DNA of 64,000 nucleotides from Sympetrum striolatum (Eukaryota; Arthropoda; Insecta; Odonata; Libellulidae): contig OX388348.1 of the NCBI GenBank assembly GCA_947579665.1, forward strand, positions 9,300,001-9,364,000, in the 5' to 3' direction. The position numbers and the translations under genes are program-made. The notes beneath the pieces are model-generated. The model was not told where the DNA came from and searched no databases. It saw nothing but the letters and a program-made list of their open reading frames with translations. This document shows, piece by piece, positions 24,069 to 36,560 of this stretch (position 1 is the stretch's first letter; each line of letters starts with the position of its first letter).

Positions 24069-25559
24069 AACCAAGTACTTTATATGTTCTTTTTCAGGTT
24101 ATAAGATTCCAACTCCTCTTATTATTCTTCAAACCCGTATTTAAGATAATCTTTTTCTACTCTTCTACTCATTAATTTTCCTTCTCTATTAATTATTTAT
24201 TGCACTTTGTCTAGTCCTGTTGGATTTATTCTTCCATATTATGTCCTCAGAATTCTCTCTTAAATAATTTGTAGTAATTCTCTCCTTCTTATGAATGTGG
24301 GAGCGCTGGGTTACGTTTCAGACTCTTTATAAAATTAAACTTCGGTTAAAAAGAATGAAATGCCCATTTTTGAGCCCGAATTGCAGGGTCGTCTATCGCA
24401 ATATCGCCTTCAAGTGGTAAACACCTGTTCTCATCTTTTCTGTAATTATTTGAGGCAGTTAATGGGGATTTTTCTTCTTTGGAACATATTAAATGTGCTT
24501 CCATTATTGAAAAGGAACCAACTCCTAAAATTTTCTTTTTTCGTTCCTTTGACCCAAGTTTTGAGCTGTATATTCTTCATTCTTTTATTTACCGGGCTCG
24601 CTTAGTAATTTTTCTTAAATTATTCCCCTGCCCATCTATTCAAATAATTTTGTTGCTAAATATCCGTATCGATACGCGAAAGAAATCGATTAGGAAAATA
24701 GAGTCAAGGTGCTTGCACCCCCTGCCACACGCCGAAAGACGGCTTGAGGATTCTTACATTGACATATACAGTTTTCTTTTTCTAAATTGCTTATGGCTAT
24801 CTGTTATTGGCCTTTTTGATGAATGAAATGGCTCTCTAATATTAGAAAACATTTAATGGCAAAGAGTTCTTATCAATTTCCCTAAAACATTATAGAACAG
24901 TAAAAGAAGTACAAAAGTAAAAGTTGAGAAAGCTTCGCCATTTGGAATTTCATGGTTCTATACTTTTAGACTGGATGGAAAACTGGTAGAAGGCAGAATT
25001 AATAAAAAGAATCTCATTTCCTGCTCATTAAATGCTCAACTTGCTGGTAAGATTTAATAAATGAAGATTTTAAGTAAGAAATCCATGAGGAAATAATAAA
25101 AGGAGAACTTGACGATGAAATTGCACGAAGAAGCGCCTTAAACCCAAAGCTGAACAAGGAGTGAAAAATTGCGTTGTTCAACTTTGAGGAAATAATACAC
25201 TGAATATATTTAAAAACCTTAAGAGGAAGGATTAGCAGAAGAAAATAATCTTTCTCAGGGTGATCCCCCAATTCCACCGGTGAACGATTAGGTAGATCTA
25301 AAAAATATGATGGTAGACCCTTATTGATACGTACCAGATAAACTGCATCCTAAATGATTGATGTTTTCACATTTGCCATTTGATTAAATATTAAAGTCAA
25401 AACAGTTTGCTTTCGTGTGGCCTGATATTTAAGATGGATTTAGCGCGTTGGAATTCAGTATTCTTACCCATCAAAATCATTGTTGCGTAAAAGAAATTTG
25501 ATGGAAATCTTAGATAAATATATTCGAAGGAAATGCATTCTGTGCTCGTGATTCTTTGC
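24069..25559. other. Unannotated AT-rich stretch
   Basis: No recognised feature. The plus strand is pyrimidine-rich at about 24100-24300 and purine-rich at about 25000-25260. Confidence 0.5.
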
Positions 25560-25775
25560 GTTGGGAATTTCTCTTCTGAAAAAAACTCCGGTCGTTCCAT
25601 CTGTTCCAGCTGTGAGATTTATGCCTTCTTCGGTGTGCAGAGTTACGGTCGCCCGAAAAAGGATAATGGAAAGAGCAGAAGGGGGCCCGAAAAAGGGATC
25701 AGCCCCCAAAAGACCCTTTTTCCTTTGCAAAGGTCCGACCTTTCTTCTTTGGGCGGGGAATTCCGCTTCTCGTAA
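25560..25775. other. Small GC-rich island with open frames on both strands
   Basis: Plus frames at 25533-25779 and a minus frame at 25464-25730 overlap without a known domain. The stretch 25689-25731 folds: gaaaaaggg is followed by ccctttttc in inverted orientation. This is probably not coding. Confidence 0.2.
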
Positions 25776-26164
25776 ATAGCATGTTAATTTGATAGCGTTT
25801 CCTTGTTATTTATTTGATATTTATATCAACACGAAAGTCGATGTTGCCGTCAGTATTTCAGAGAAAACCTTGGCTAAATTATTCGCTCAAAAATTGATTG
25901 TTTGTGGCGATGAAATAATGAAAAATGTACCCTGATATTTCTAAGTAATCGCACGAACTATTTCGTTCGAGATATTTCTTTGTAGTTGGAGTCATTTCGA
26001 GGTATTTTTGCATTTTAAGAGAATTTGGACCGAATAATTTGTTTAAATTTCCCCTTACTCCATTCCAAATATAAGTGTTTCTTTCATTTTAACTTTTGAT
26101 TTTTTAATTTATTTCATATACCCCACAAACATCCATTTTCTGGACTCTTACAGTCGTAGGTATT
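25776..26164. other. Unannotated AT-rich stretch
   Basis: Nothing recognised. Confidence 0.5.
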
Positions 26165-26277
26165 AACAACAACAATCACACAAGGCCATTCCCTTATAGG
26201 AAAAATCCGACAGCCGGGATTCGAACCCGGGACCGTGGGGTTGGAGCGATACCGTGCGAGCACGCTAACCACTCGCA
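26165..26277 (-). mobile_element. SINE, family B, copy 1 (tRNA-derived)
   Basis: On the minus strand the order is an A-box-like gagtggttagcgtgctcgca, then a T arm and B box cccgggttcgaatcccgg, then ctgtcggatttttcc, aatggccttgtgtg, and a simple attgttgttgtta tail. The copy at 54498-54625 repeats the same order: head, B box, ggatttttcca, and an (ac)/(aac)-rich tail on the plus strand. The tgg-ttag type of A box resembles serine or leucine tRNAs, but the origin is not settled. It is non-coding and Pol III type. Confidence 0.85.
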
Positions 26278-26996
26278 TAATAAAACAGTAATATGAGTTA
26301 GCTTCATCGATTATATACGTACGACGTATTCTAAGACATCACGGAATGTAGGAGGTTCATTCTGAATTTACGTTTGATAGCTATAACGTTGCATATTGAT
26401 GAACCTATGGATGTGATACATTTACTGATTTTTTCTCCATCGATACAGGAGTAAGAGAACGATGGTATCGTATCGATAGTTTAATGTTACTTGCAATAAA
26501 CATACTGATGTAACAGGCCGAGAAAAGGTTAGTACTGCTTACTTGCATCCAAAATCCATCTGCCAGCTTGCAATTGATATTCCTATCATTTCTCCAACTC
26601 ATTTTCCCGTCTAGGAAACGGTTTCCTCTTTCCTTCCTCTTCCTTCGTCCAAATTGCTTTTATTACTTCCTCTTCCTCTTTGCTAGTTTCCGCCTTTTTC
26701 TTCATCGCAAACAGTTCGATCATTTCAGAGGCGATGTATGCAATTGTGAAATGGAATATGAATTAACTCATTGCGATTGGCGCTTCTTTTTAAAGTATCT
26801 CATCAAAAATGAAGGTGTAGAATTCCTCCGCAAAAATTCCTCCACCACCAAGAACTAAAATATGGAGTCCATAGTTAAGGCTTTAAGGTTGAAAAATTTA
26901 AAATTTTCGTTCACTTTTATCATATAACGTGTGAGAGATTATTTGAATTTGTAGGATGAGATTTCATAGGTCCATGTGGGGACGACGGACTTGTAA
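26278..26996. other. Unannotated stretch
   Basis: No recognised feature. The 96-codon plus frame at 26568-26858 lies in pyrimidine-rich sequence and has no known domain. Confidence 0.45.
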
Positions 26997-27069
26997 ATTA
27001 ATAATAATAACAATAACGTCTTTATTGGGTGAAATTGGGACTAAACAGTCCCATCTTCCATTTAACCCT
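26997..27069 (-). mobile_element. LINE 3' end with stem-loop, AATAAA and TTA tail, copy 1
   Basis: Read on the minus strand: ggttaaatggaagatgggac, then the mini-hairpin gggactgtttagtccc, caatttcaccc, an aataaag polyadenylation-like signal, and a ttattgttattattattaa microsatellite tail. Ending in a short-unit tail after aataaag is typical of several insect non-LTR families. A second copy on the plus strand at 48021-48095 aligns across the whole block. The upstream portion on the minus strand (27070-27240) may be 3'UTR; no reverse-transcriptase codons are recognisable there. Confidence 0.7.
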
Positions 27070-28844
27070 TGACATAATAGTAAAGGAAAAGAGAAAAAGA
27101 ATGACGGATTTTGTGGAGGAAAAAACAGTGAGGTTTAAACACAGAAACAAAAGTCTCCACTGCAGGAAAACACCCGCGAAGAGAAGGGGGTGTGGAAAAC
27201 CTGCAGAAGTTGTAGGAAAGAATCAAAAAGATAAATAACAGCAAAATAATGAGTAGTGATGCAGATTAGAACACAGTCATAGTCATGTAGTTATAGGGAA
27301 GCTCTGCCGTTGCCTTGAATATGCTGAGAGGAGTTACTGTGTCGTTAGCTTTCGCTCGACTTTTCTCAAATAATTATTTCCGTGAACTTTTCTTTTTATC
27401 TCCCTTTTTGCCATTGTTATTTCCCCTGTTCATTCGGAGTGTTTTTACCTCAATCACGGTTAGAAAACATCTATTTTTTTACCTTTTTGATTCACGAAAT
27501 TAATCACTCGCATTGTTGGATTACATGAAATTGTCACCACTGCCCTCTATCGGCAGGAAAAGACGAATCGAAAGAATACTAAAATGAAATCGACGGAAAA
27601 TCTTTGGCAAATGCTGCAGCAGATAAGTGATTAATTTCTTAAATTTAGGTTTATGGGAAAACTCTTAAGACTGGTAGTGAAAATGCGATTCGTAGTAAGG
27701 CCAATGAAAAGGTGTCCAAAATATCGAAATCAAAACTGATGGCAATCGTTTGGGGAGATGATAGAAAACAAAATTTCTTAAAGAACAAATATGCTCTGTT
27801 GTGGTGCAAATGCTCTAGAAAAAGAGTAAGTTTGTGGATTTCGGTCATTGCTGTAAATGTCATTCACGGAATGCATTCGGTATCCGAGTGCTCCACATCT
27901 GCTAATTGAGGTCTGTGTCATTTTTCATCTTCAATGGTATTCACACGAAAAGAAACGCCAATTGTCGCAATGAGTTGGGAATTCGATTCGACGCACGTTC
28001 ACTTTCATTGAATTCATTCAACGCTCTTAGTTACGGAATCGCCGAATTGAGAACTTAGGGGACGACATCGGCAGTCTTTTGATCGTCGCTTTTTTGCCGA
28101 AAGGCATTAGAGATGCTTTGAGGAAGCGTTAAATTGAAATCCTCGACTCTTCCAAACGTTCGTGGGCTCCCCATAGTATGAAAAACCTTCATTTTAAGCC
28201 GCTTTGGAGATATTTCTGTGTCACTGTGTTTTATTCCGCGACGTCGATGTTTTTCAAGTTCCATTAAAATGTTTCCTTTTCTTCGTCGTAAACGAAATTA
28301 GTATCGTAAAATGAAATTTGGAACTCCGATAAAAAACATCTTCATCGCTTTTCAGGTTCATCCCGCAGTATTCGAAACTTAAATGTCCGTTTCCAATATT
28401 ATTTCTCAAATTTAATGACCACCGTTATATTCCTGGGCAGAGAATGGAAAAGATCCTCTCTAAATAGGGAAACTCGGTTTTTGAAAGCATTCCACATTTT
28501 ATTCAAAAGTTATAAATGTCTTTTTAATCCTTCCAAACTAATCCGGTGAGAAATTTAAACAACTCAATTTCTCTCTTGAGGTTTAAAGCTATAAAGAATA
28601 AAATTTGATAATTTGAAAGCAGCGGTTTTTTACGAGATTCAATTCTAGTCTCTTGAATTAGTGAAAGAGTAGAGCGAGAAATATTTCCACTCGAATGAAG
28701 TAAAGAGAGAATTTCAACAAGACGATCCTGAATCCTGTAAAAGGCGTTTAAGTAACTGTATTTGTTATAAGCGATTTATATGTGCGCTTAGTCTTTCAAA
28801 TTTACTTGCCAAAAAATACAAGAAATGGAGTGTGCAGCGTCATA
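27070..28844. other. Unannotated stretch
   Basis: 27070-27240 may be the untranslated remainder of the LINE copy to its left. No other gene or repeat is recognised. Confidence 0.4.
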
Positions 28845-28964
28845 GGGGCCGTACACAAATTACGTAAGGCAATTTTGGGGGAGGGGGTGGTCCGGCGAGG
28901 CGTTACGGTCCTGGTACTCGTGGTGCGTGGGGAGAGAGGCGTTACGTAATTTGTGTACGACCCC
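28845..28964. mobile_element. 120-bp MITE with 23-bp terminal inverted repeats
   Basis: ggggccgtacacaaattacg... (28845-28867) is mirrored at 28942-28964 with one mismatch. Both ends are flanked by ata (28842-28844 and 28965-28967), a possible 3-bp target duplication. The interior is G-rich and repeats ggcgttacg twice, so the ends echo inside. Elements with this kind of end (ggggNcgtacacaaattacgta) recur in arthropod genomes to my recollection, but I cannot assign a superfamily. It is non-coding, and the 69-codon minus frame over it is an artefact. Confidence 0.85.
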
Positions 28965-31567
28965 ATAGCAAATTTCCCATCTTTGAAGATAAAGATTACT
29001 CGGGAAGTCAAAGCAAAACCATTTATTTATATATTAGTTAACATTTAAATTATTGAACGCAGATGAAACATTGTTAATGTATTACATTTATTCCTTCCTC
29101 TCACTTATGGAAAATTTTTACAGAAAACTTATCTTTTCGATGAATCTTGAGCGAGTGAAGCTATTTTGAAATCAGCTACCAAACTTTGAAATCGCCTTGT
29201 GATTTCAGAAATATTATAATCACTCTATTGCCGATTCAAAATCATGAAGTTGACAACAGCTCATAAACTGCCAATCGAAAAAAAAGATGACATTCCGGAG
29301 GACTGTCTATAGGGTAGAATAAATTCTTAAAACACATTATAGTATAATACGAATATCTCAGCGGTTAATACTTCATATTTTCATTCAGTTTTTTCTCATC
29401 CAAAAATTAGTGAATGAACGTAATGCACTCAATTTCTGCGCTAATTCTGCTTTTCTTTAATTCGTGACGCTCCGTGCTTGAATCTGTGAGGCACTCCATC
29501 TTACTCTTTCAAAACAACCTTCAATTTGATGAGTACACAGTATTTAATTATTTTTATCGGCGTTTACTCTGTTTTCTTTATTTTTCCTCGTCTAATGAAT
29601 GAATTAAATAAAGTTAAGATTGTTTTACTAAAGAAGACTGAACGCGCTCAGTGAACTTGTGCAGCTGGGAAAAACAATCGATTTTACGGGTCGATGGAAC
29701 CCTCGGAAATTGCTTTCGAATAAATCATACGAAATGCACCGAAGCTATCCCAGAATAATAGGAGGCCGACTCGCCAATATTCTGTGAAAATCAGTCTGCA
29801 ATTCTTAAAATATTTAGTCACCATAAATTTGAAATGATTACTTCCAACGGACTCTTGTTGATTGTCATTGCGACCAAGTCCATGTTTTTAGAACAACTTT
29901 TCTGAAGTTGAGTGGACTTTTTTCAAGTCTATTATTCCTTGGGATTAATTATAATTTGCTAAAGCATAATTATAGGCTTCAAAATATTTATTTTACGCCA
30001 AAATTCAGATCCATATATTTAGAAAAGAAAGATCCTTATTAAAGTTACCCTGTAACCAAGAGCTAAGCGGCATCGGGATTTTTTAGTAACTATTGTAATA
30101 TTGTTTTAAGAAATCCCGATTTTGTAATAATTTAATTCTGCAATTATAAAGACAATTTACTATCAATATTTCAGTCATTTAGGGGCATTCTTCCGCAATA
30201 TGAAATATCAAGCAATAAAAACTTTAATGAAATTTCAGTCAATTCTTGAATATTTTGCTGGGATGCCTCATTTTATGAATCCGCATGTGTCTTCGTAATG
30301 GCGAAACATCCGTCATTGAAGGGCCTTCTTGAGCCATCATTTTAACTTTAATGGTCGTCCAATCTGCGCTAACTTCACTCAACGGCTCACGCTATTTTTA
30401 AACATTAAGAGGCGCCTTCTTTGTGTTTGTGTCTCTGCTAATGGATTCTGGTCCTTCTGCGTATTACATCTGTCAGAAGTCTGTTTTGGTTTTCTTGCCT
30501 CGTTGGAATTTTGTGTAGAATTTCTCTCGTTTGATCTAATTCATCGACAAATCAACGTAAAAAAATCAATTTTAAGTTTTATGTGCACAACTAGATTACT
30601 TGACGGTGCGTTCGTATTCTATTAGTTTTTATTCGGCCAGTTTCAGTTCAGTTCAGTATTTTTACTTTTAAAATTGGTGTTAAATATACATAATTATTTT
30701 TTTTCCTTTTTAATTTCTTTCTCTTTTTAGAATTTATGAAGCGATTTTTTTATTGGAAACCTCAAAATTATTGAGACTGGGTGATTGGATTGAATTTAAA
30801 TCAACGACTTTAAAATTTTAGTGATTAAATCGGTTAAATTTTATATATTACTACGAATAGAAGATTCGATTGCTTCAAAAATCTCTTTCTCATTGGAACT
30901 ATTGTGAATATAATCGATATGATTTAGCTGTTAGAAAGCCATGACAGTAATAAAGAAACACACCTCGTAACTTCCACGGCTTAAGGAGGCTGTGCTTCAG
31001 CCGGTTCGTTTTTCAATAATCTTTCATTCATTATTTGAAGGTTGACCTACGTTTAAATTAATGCGACGTTATAAAAACGAACGTTGCATTGTTCTTTATT
31101 TTCACCAAAGTGTTCGAGTAACAGCACATCAGTTCGGAGAATCAATAATTGGCACGTGACACTGATTCCGTCAATATGACGTTTCCTTTTGATCCGGATT
31201 TTATTTTTACAATCATGTTTTAGTTTTTTCAAAATACTGCGACTTCAGCGTAAGTAGGTGTTCCATATTACTTTCTGAATTCATATTTTATTCCTCTAAA
31301 AGATTATTAAGGAAGACCCGTGAATTTATCGAGATATTCCGTGAATATATTGCGAGAGCTTCAGTTCATACGGGACGAAGACCATCTTAGAGTTTTATTT
31401 ATATTTTAAAATCGATTCCATTACGACCATCTCAGATCGAGCCATTTAAGAGACTTCGTCCATTTGGCATTTATAGACTCCGCTTTCTGAAGAACAAACA
31501 CTCCGATCCCTTTTTATACGGCCGATGGTTCCGCATTTCCATTTGGAGTATTTTGGTTTCCTCCAAG
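28965..31567. other. Unannotated AT-rich stretch
   Basis: No gene recognised. A 10-bp inverted repeat, atcgggattt (30072-30081) and aaatcccgat (30111-30120), can fold with a 29-base loop. A short cagtt repeat lies at about 30640-30656. Confidence 0.5.
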
Positions 31568-31622
31568 TGGCACAGACACATTTGTGGCACACACACATTT
31601 GTGGCACATCGAAACACATTTG
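31568..31622. repeat. 17-bp minisatellite, about 3 units
   Basis: tggcacagacacatttg (31568-31584) and tggcacacacacatttg (31585-31601) are followed by a longer third unit carrying an insertion (31602-31622). Frames that cross it on both strands are not recognised. Confidence 0.85.
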
Positions 31623-33559
31623 GCAGTCGACCAAACGAAATGCGAAACTCAACAAATTCTCGGCCATCGAGAATAGGGTCACGGAAAAGTGTTTTACTGT
31701 AGAGGAGTATTTACAACGCATACTTGGAATGTTATGATTTGCGAATGAAACAGTTTGGCGTGGAAAACAAGAATAGTTCTTCTCTGGGTCACTTGGCAGT
31801 GAGGCATTTATACAAATGGGTGATGCAAAAGATATTAGCTAATTCACAATCGATGTTGTAATAAAATTATCGCAGCAATAGAACTGTTGGTGAATATGAT
31901 GTTTAATTTCGTGGTAAAGTTTTATTGTTATGCATTCTGGATGAAATTAGTTTGCTGGATTTGAGCTTCAGGTTTACATGGGGATGGAATTATACTCATT
32001 TCAATCCCTAAATGAAAACAAACCATTTTGAAATATTTCTTCTTTTGCCATAAAATTATTCTTGAAAAGAGGAATAATTGTCGTTTAAAAGTCCTCAAGC
32101 TAGGCGTCTTACTTCACACATTCTAATGAATATTTATCGTGAAAGCTTCAACATCTGTATCTTTAACCAATTTTATTTGGAATCAATTGAATATGCATAC
32201 ATGGTGAGCAACCTTGGACTAAGCGTTGATGAAAAATATCGTGAATGTGGTAGAGTAACTTAAGCGCAACTTTCTAAACGTTACTAAGACGTGGGCATTT
32301 ATACACCGTATTGCCAAATCAAAATGTAAATACGCTGTTCCACTGTCATGGAAACGGAACTTAATTATTGTTCGAGGACTATGAAAATCAGACAGATACG
32401 TCATATTAAATTAGACTTAATTAGATAAAATATAACTAAAAGTTTAACAAAGAATGAACGATCGAAATAAAAGATACTTTGTCAAAAATGAGATAGAAAT
32501 CAGTGAATTTTTATGTTTTTATTAACTTCCTTTTGTGAATGATACAACTGATGCTTCCAGAAAATGACTGATTGTCATACGAATTTATTAACTATTGCTC
32601 TTTTGATGAAGAATAGTAGTGTGACAGGTAATCATTATACCATTTCACTTACACATCTCCATCAATTTATCCGTAGCGGTCTAACTGCATCGTGTCCTTA
32701 CTTTCTTCTCGGAATTTCATCGACGATCATCACTTCGTTGGCTGCGATCTCTTCATTGACATTTTACCTCCTACTTTAAATTGTGTCCAACTAAGCCCCG
32801 CATATCTACGAACGAAATTTTTTACTCTATTTTAACAACCGCGTCAGTAATTGTAAATTGTAATTGTTCACTCCCCCGTCCATACTCGCGTCCGTGGGGA
32901 AATTTGAGGAAACCTTCCGCCAGATCATAAAACTGTCATTCTCCCCTCAACTCCATTCAACTGCACTATCAACCCTTTAAACGTTTTCTTTCTTTGTCAA
33001 AAGTGTGTTTCAGCGTTGAATGTAGCTCTGATTAAATAAAGTCCAATGTCGTGAATTAACTGCCTCCCGCACTAGGTTTAAAGACGAGTTCAAGAATGGG
33101 ACGCGATATTAAATTGTATTTCTCTCGAGAAAATAGATCAATGGAAAATGCGATTGTCTCTTATTTTGACACTCTTTTCCCAAATGCTAAAGTCATTCGG
33201 ATAAGTTATGGATATTTCTGAAATATCCTACATATTCGGTACGAAATTGTGTGAAAAATTGTGAAATCTATGTCATGGTTTTGAACGCTTGGAGTAAAAC
33301 ATCTACATCACCTCAGTTAGTTTTGGACCACTTATTTCAGAACATTTATTTTATAAAGTATTTTCCGAAGCAATAATTGATTGATTGATTGCAGATAAAG
33401 AAACTTTAGAGAAACGCGAAAAGATATCCATTTAACTTACCCTCTTAAATCTTTGTTAACATAATACAACAAATAACGTTCGCAAAGTATGTCCATCATA
33501 CTTGTTTTGGCCGCTTTGAGATGGATATATTGTTTTGAACTTCATTACCTCTCAATGTA
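31623..33559. other. Unannotated AT-rich stretch
   Basis: No recognised feature apart from a short gatt microsatellite at about 33376-33391. Confidence 0.5.
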
Positions 33560-33636
33560 CAGTCCTGGCCAAAGTTAACGCAGCACCGGCCGTAAAGATC
33601 GCTAGGGAGGTGCTGCGTTAATTTTGGCCAGGAGTG
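33560..33636. mobile_element. 77-bp MITE, TA-flanked, Tc1/mariner-like
   Basis: The left end, cagtcctggccaaagttaac followed by gcagcacc, is mirrored at the right end with only two mismatches over 28 bp. TA stands on both sides (33558-33559 and 33637-33638), matching the target duplication of Tc1/mariner elements, whose ends often begin cagt. The interior is only about 20 bp. It cannot encode a transposase, so it would have depended on a related autonomous element. A partial match to its inner end (aaagtaacgcagcaccc) occurs near 59766. Confidence 0.9.
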
Positions 33637-33638
33637 TA

Positions 33639-35846
33639 CATTCCCCTTTTAAGAGGATCAGTTTATAAAATACACCGAAATTTTCTCCTCGTTTTATGCA
33701 TTCATTATTTTCATAGGCTCTAGAAGAAGAGCCGAGCATAAATTAAGTTTCTCTAAATAGCGATTGTTACGAAGATTTTCATCAAAAAGCAAACCCAGTG
33801 CCATTAGTTCGGATTGAGCAGGAAATTTGTTCATAACCAGTTGATAATGGCCAACTCCGTCTCTATCCCCTCCATTTCTTCTTTTCGTCCACCTTTTAGC
33901 TCCAATTGCCTCGGACCACACGCGTCGACTCCCTTCATCAATCCAGAAAAGCGGAGATATCGCTTTAATGCCTCTTCAAACGTGAAAAGTAAAAGTTACT
34001 TGTTGTTTTTAAAACTTTGTTTTATTTAACAATTCTTCGATTCGCCTAAAGTGCTGCACCGGAAGAATAACAGGGGAATACGGAGAAGTACATAGAAATA
34101 TATCGATAAAAGAGAGTGTCCGAGCAAGAATTCTAGGCTCAGTTAACTGAGGAATAAATCGCAGTTTAATTGCACAATTTCGCAACATTCTAAAAGCTCA
34201 TTGGCTGAACCAAGTAAATAAATGCAGAGTACTAAAATCCATATGATTTTAAGGAACGAAAACAAGGATTGCCATATGACACAGAAATTACTAACTTCGA
34301 ACTCAGAACAGAATAACTTTTAATTAAAATGTTTAACGTATCGCTATAATTTCAACTTCTTCTTTCATCATACATGCAGAAATAATATGCTTTATGCATT
34401 ATCATATGTATGTATATGTATTATTTCATGCCAATTATCTGGTTGCGTAAGTTTATTTGAATTACAAAGACTTTATCAACGTGATACGTATACATCGTTA
34501 TGTTAGGGCATTGTAGCTGTGTTGTAAGTCCTTCCTCTCGAACTTTAGATAAATAAATTGGCAGACTCCAGTGGGTGACCCCAATGTGCCTCACGCAACG
34601 AACGATCGATCCCATGCTCGTTTTTTTGGTGCAACTGGAAAACTGGACTGGTCGTAAAAATGTGAGGGCAAACGTGCACCGCATTGCGCATCCCAAGATA
34701 TGCTCCATAATGTTCCAGTAATATCGTTTTTCGTTGCGTAATAATGCGCTTGTTGCGTCATACGAGCTGATTTCCATACACATGATAACTCCTTCGTCTT
34801 AGATTTGGGTCTTTTGTGAGAGCGATGGAAATAGAGGCGAAGAAAGAATTGAGACTGATATGGTGGAGGCGAGGAATTTGAAAAATCATGTACATTATGC
34901 ACGTCGTGAAGTTACGAAAACATGTCCTTATCGCTCCCTGTTAGTATTATTTTCCGCGAAAACCTCTTTCATCGTAGAATAGGAACATATTTATTTTCCA
35001 GCAACTCCGTCAATATTTTATAACCAGGCTTAACCCACGACGGACTACGGATGGCATCATCCGACACCTACTAATATTTCATTTTGTATCACAGAATAGG
35101 AGAACTCGATGACAATGTTGCAATTTTGTATTTGTTTTACTGGTTTTATGTGGCGTTTATGTGTACTATTTTATGGGTATTGTTTTCAGACAATCACAAA
35201 GCGAAACACCTAAGAAATTTAAAATAATTACAAAGAAAATAATTCCGCCTTGAATTGAATTTTACTTGTATCGAGTGCCTTTCTGTTACCTCCTTGTTGA
35301 GTACGTTTTCTATTCTTACGCTTGGTGTTCCTTAAGGATTCATTTAATTTCCTCCCGCACATCTGGAATATGATAGGAGGGGTGTATACAATGTTGTCAT
35401 TGGTTCCCCTCTTAACCTATTTTCTTTCCAGAGCGTGGAATGATCTTTATTCTTAATTTCCCAAACATCTAGAGAACATTTTATAGTCTTGGGCAGCTGA
35501 AAATAAAAACGGGAAGAGTAATTCCGTGGCGTACCGTAAAGCGGTGACGGAAAACTGTATTACGTAAACAACGATTTTGGGTGGAATTTATGAGTAATAG
35601 AAAATGAGCTTACAAAAGCATAACAAAATTATTTATAATTTTTTTCTTTTGTCGTATAACAATAAAATTATTTAAATATCGTTTCGGCGAATCAGTGAAC
35701 TATGGTTCTTGGCTATTTCTTCTAACAAATAGCTTCATTGCTGATTTTAACTTCATGGATTTGTCAATTGTTCAAAGCTTCACAGTTTGTGATAGTGTGT
35801 GAGTCTGTTCACCAATATGTTGTCTATTTCATTTTTTGTTCCATTA
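33639..35846. other. Unannotated stretch with overlapping minus-strand frames
   Basis: Minus-strand frames at 34421-34783 (120 codons) and 34591-34902 (103 codons) overlap in different frames. I compared them with mariner and pogo transposases and saw no reliable motif. Nothing else is recognised. Confidence 0.35.
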
Positions 35847-36422
35847 GGACTTCTCCATGTCCACTTCCAAGCAGTTTTTTTTCAGAGTTTGGTAGAAGTT
35901 TTCAATTTCCTCTTCGCTGCTTGCCGCTGTTGGTGCGTAGACTTGGATGACCTGTACTGAGTAACGCTCATTGATCTTTAGTATGAGTTTACAAATTCTA
36001 TCTGATACACCTTCGATTTTTACCACATTATCCTTCCATCTCTTGTTGATCAAGAATCCGACGCCTCCATTTCTTCAACCCTTGGAACCCCTATAAAAGA
36101 TTAAATGTCCTTCCTTCAGTGTAAGTAGCTCCTCTGATTTTCTTCTGACTTCGCTGAAACCGATGACATCCCATTTTATCTTCCCTGCTTCATTGAGTAG
36201 TTCCATCAATCGTTCTTCACTCTTCAAGCTGCGGCAGTTGTAGGTTGCGAATTGCAGAGTAGTAATTATTTTCTTCGTGATGGACCTCTTTAATGCCACC
36301 ATCTCCCGGACATCCGAATGGGTGGTGCTTGGTGGTTGGTGAATACCACTTTCATTATTTGGCCGGAGATATTGTTGAAGCCTTCTTAGCATGGTTGAAC
36401 CTGGGCTATGCATCGCCTCCAA
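35847..36422 (-). pseudogene. N-terminal endonuclease part of a LINE ORF
   Basis: On the minus strand the sequence reads as an apurinic-like (APE) endonuclease of a non-LTR retrotransposon. After a short leader starting MEAMHSPGST come FATYNCRSL (the first catalytic Asn block), WDVIGFSEVRRKSEE (the catalytic Glu block), LIFYRGSKG, one in-frame TGA at about 36074, GGVGFLINKRW, and VIQVYAPT (the conserved Tyr-Ala-Pro-Thr block), ending near NFYQTL. Downstream the frame is lost near 35850, before the GDFNA and SDH catalytic blocks and the entire reverse transcriptase. It is therefore a fragment with an early stop and is not active. The same element type gave the opposite, C-terminal end at 16212-16915 on the other strand. 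The clade is RTE/jockey-like and not certain. Confidence 0.92.
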
Positions 36423-36560
36423 CCTTCGTTAACACCCCTCCGATGAGGCAATTAACTATGGTGGTGATGAGGAGGGGGAGTGTGTATATATACACATCTA
36501 TGTACGGGTTTTCATTAAAATACAGTACACATCCTCATCAACCCCACACACAATTGTAAG
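36423..36560 (-). other. Possible 5' leader of the LINE fragment
   Basis: Directly upstream of the endonuclease start on the minus strand. It contains a gtgtgtatatatacac palindromic simple repeat and no frame. It may be the element's 5' untranslated region, but no boundary or target duplication is visible. Confidence 0.3.

Noticed and set aside
34421..34902. Minus-strand frames considered as a mariner-type transposase fragment
   Set aside because: A loose QCGARLPSHF string recalls the mariner DGAPPHF block, but the downstream WPPRSPDL and LWG blocks are missing in all frames, so the match is probably chance.
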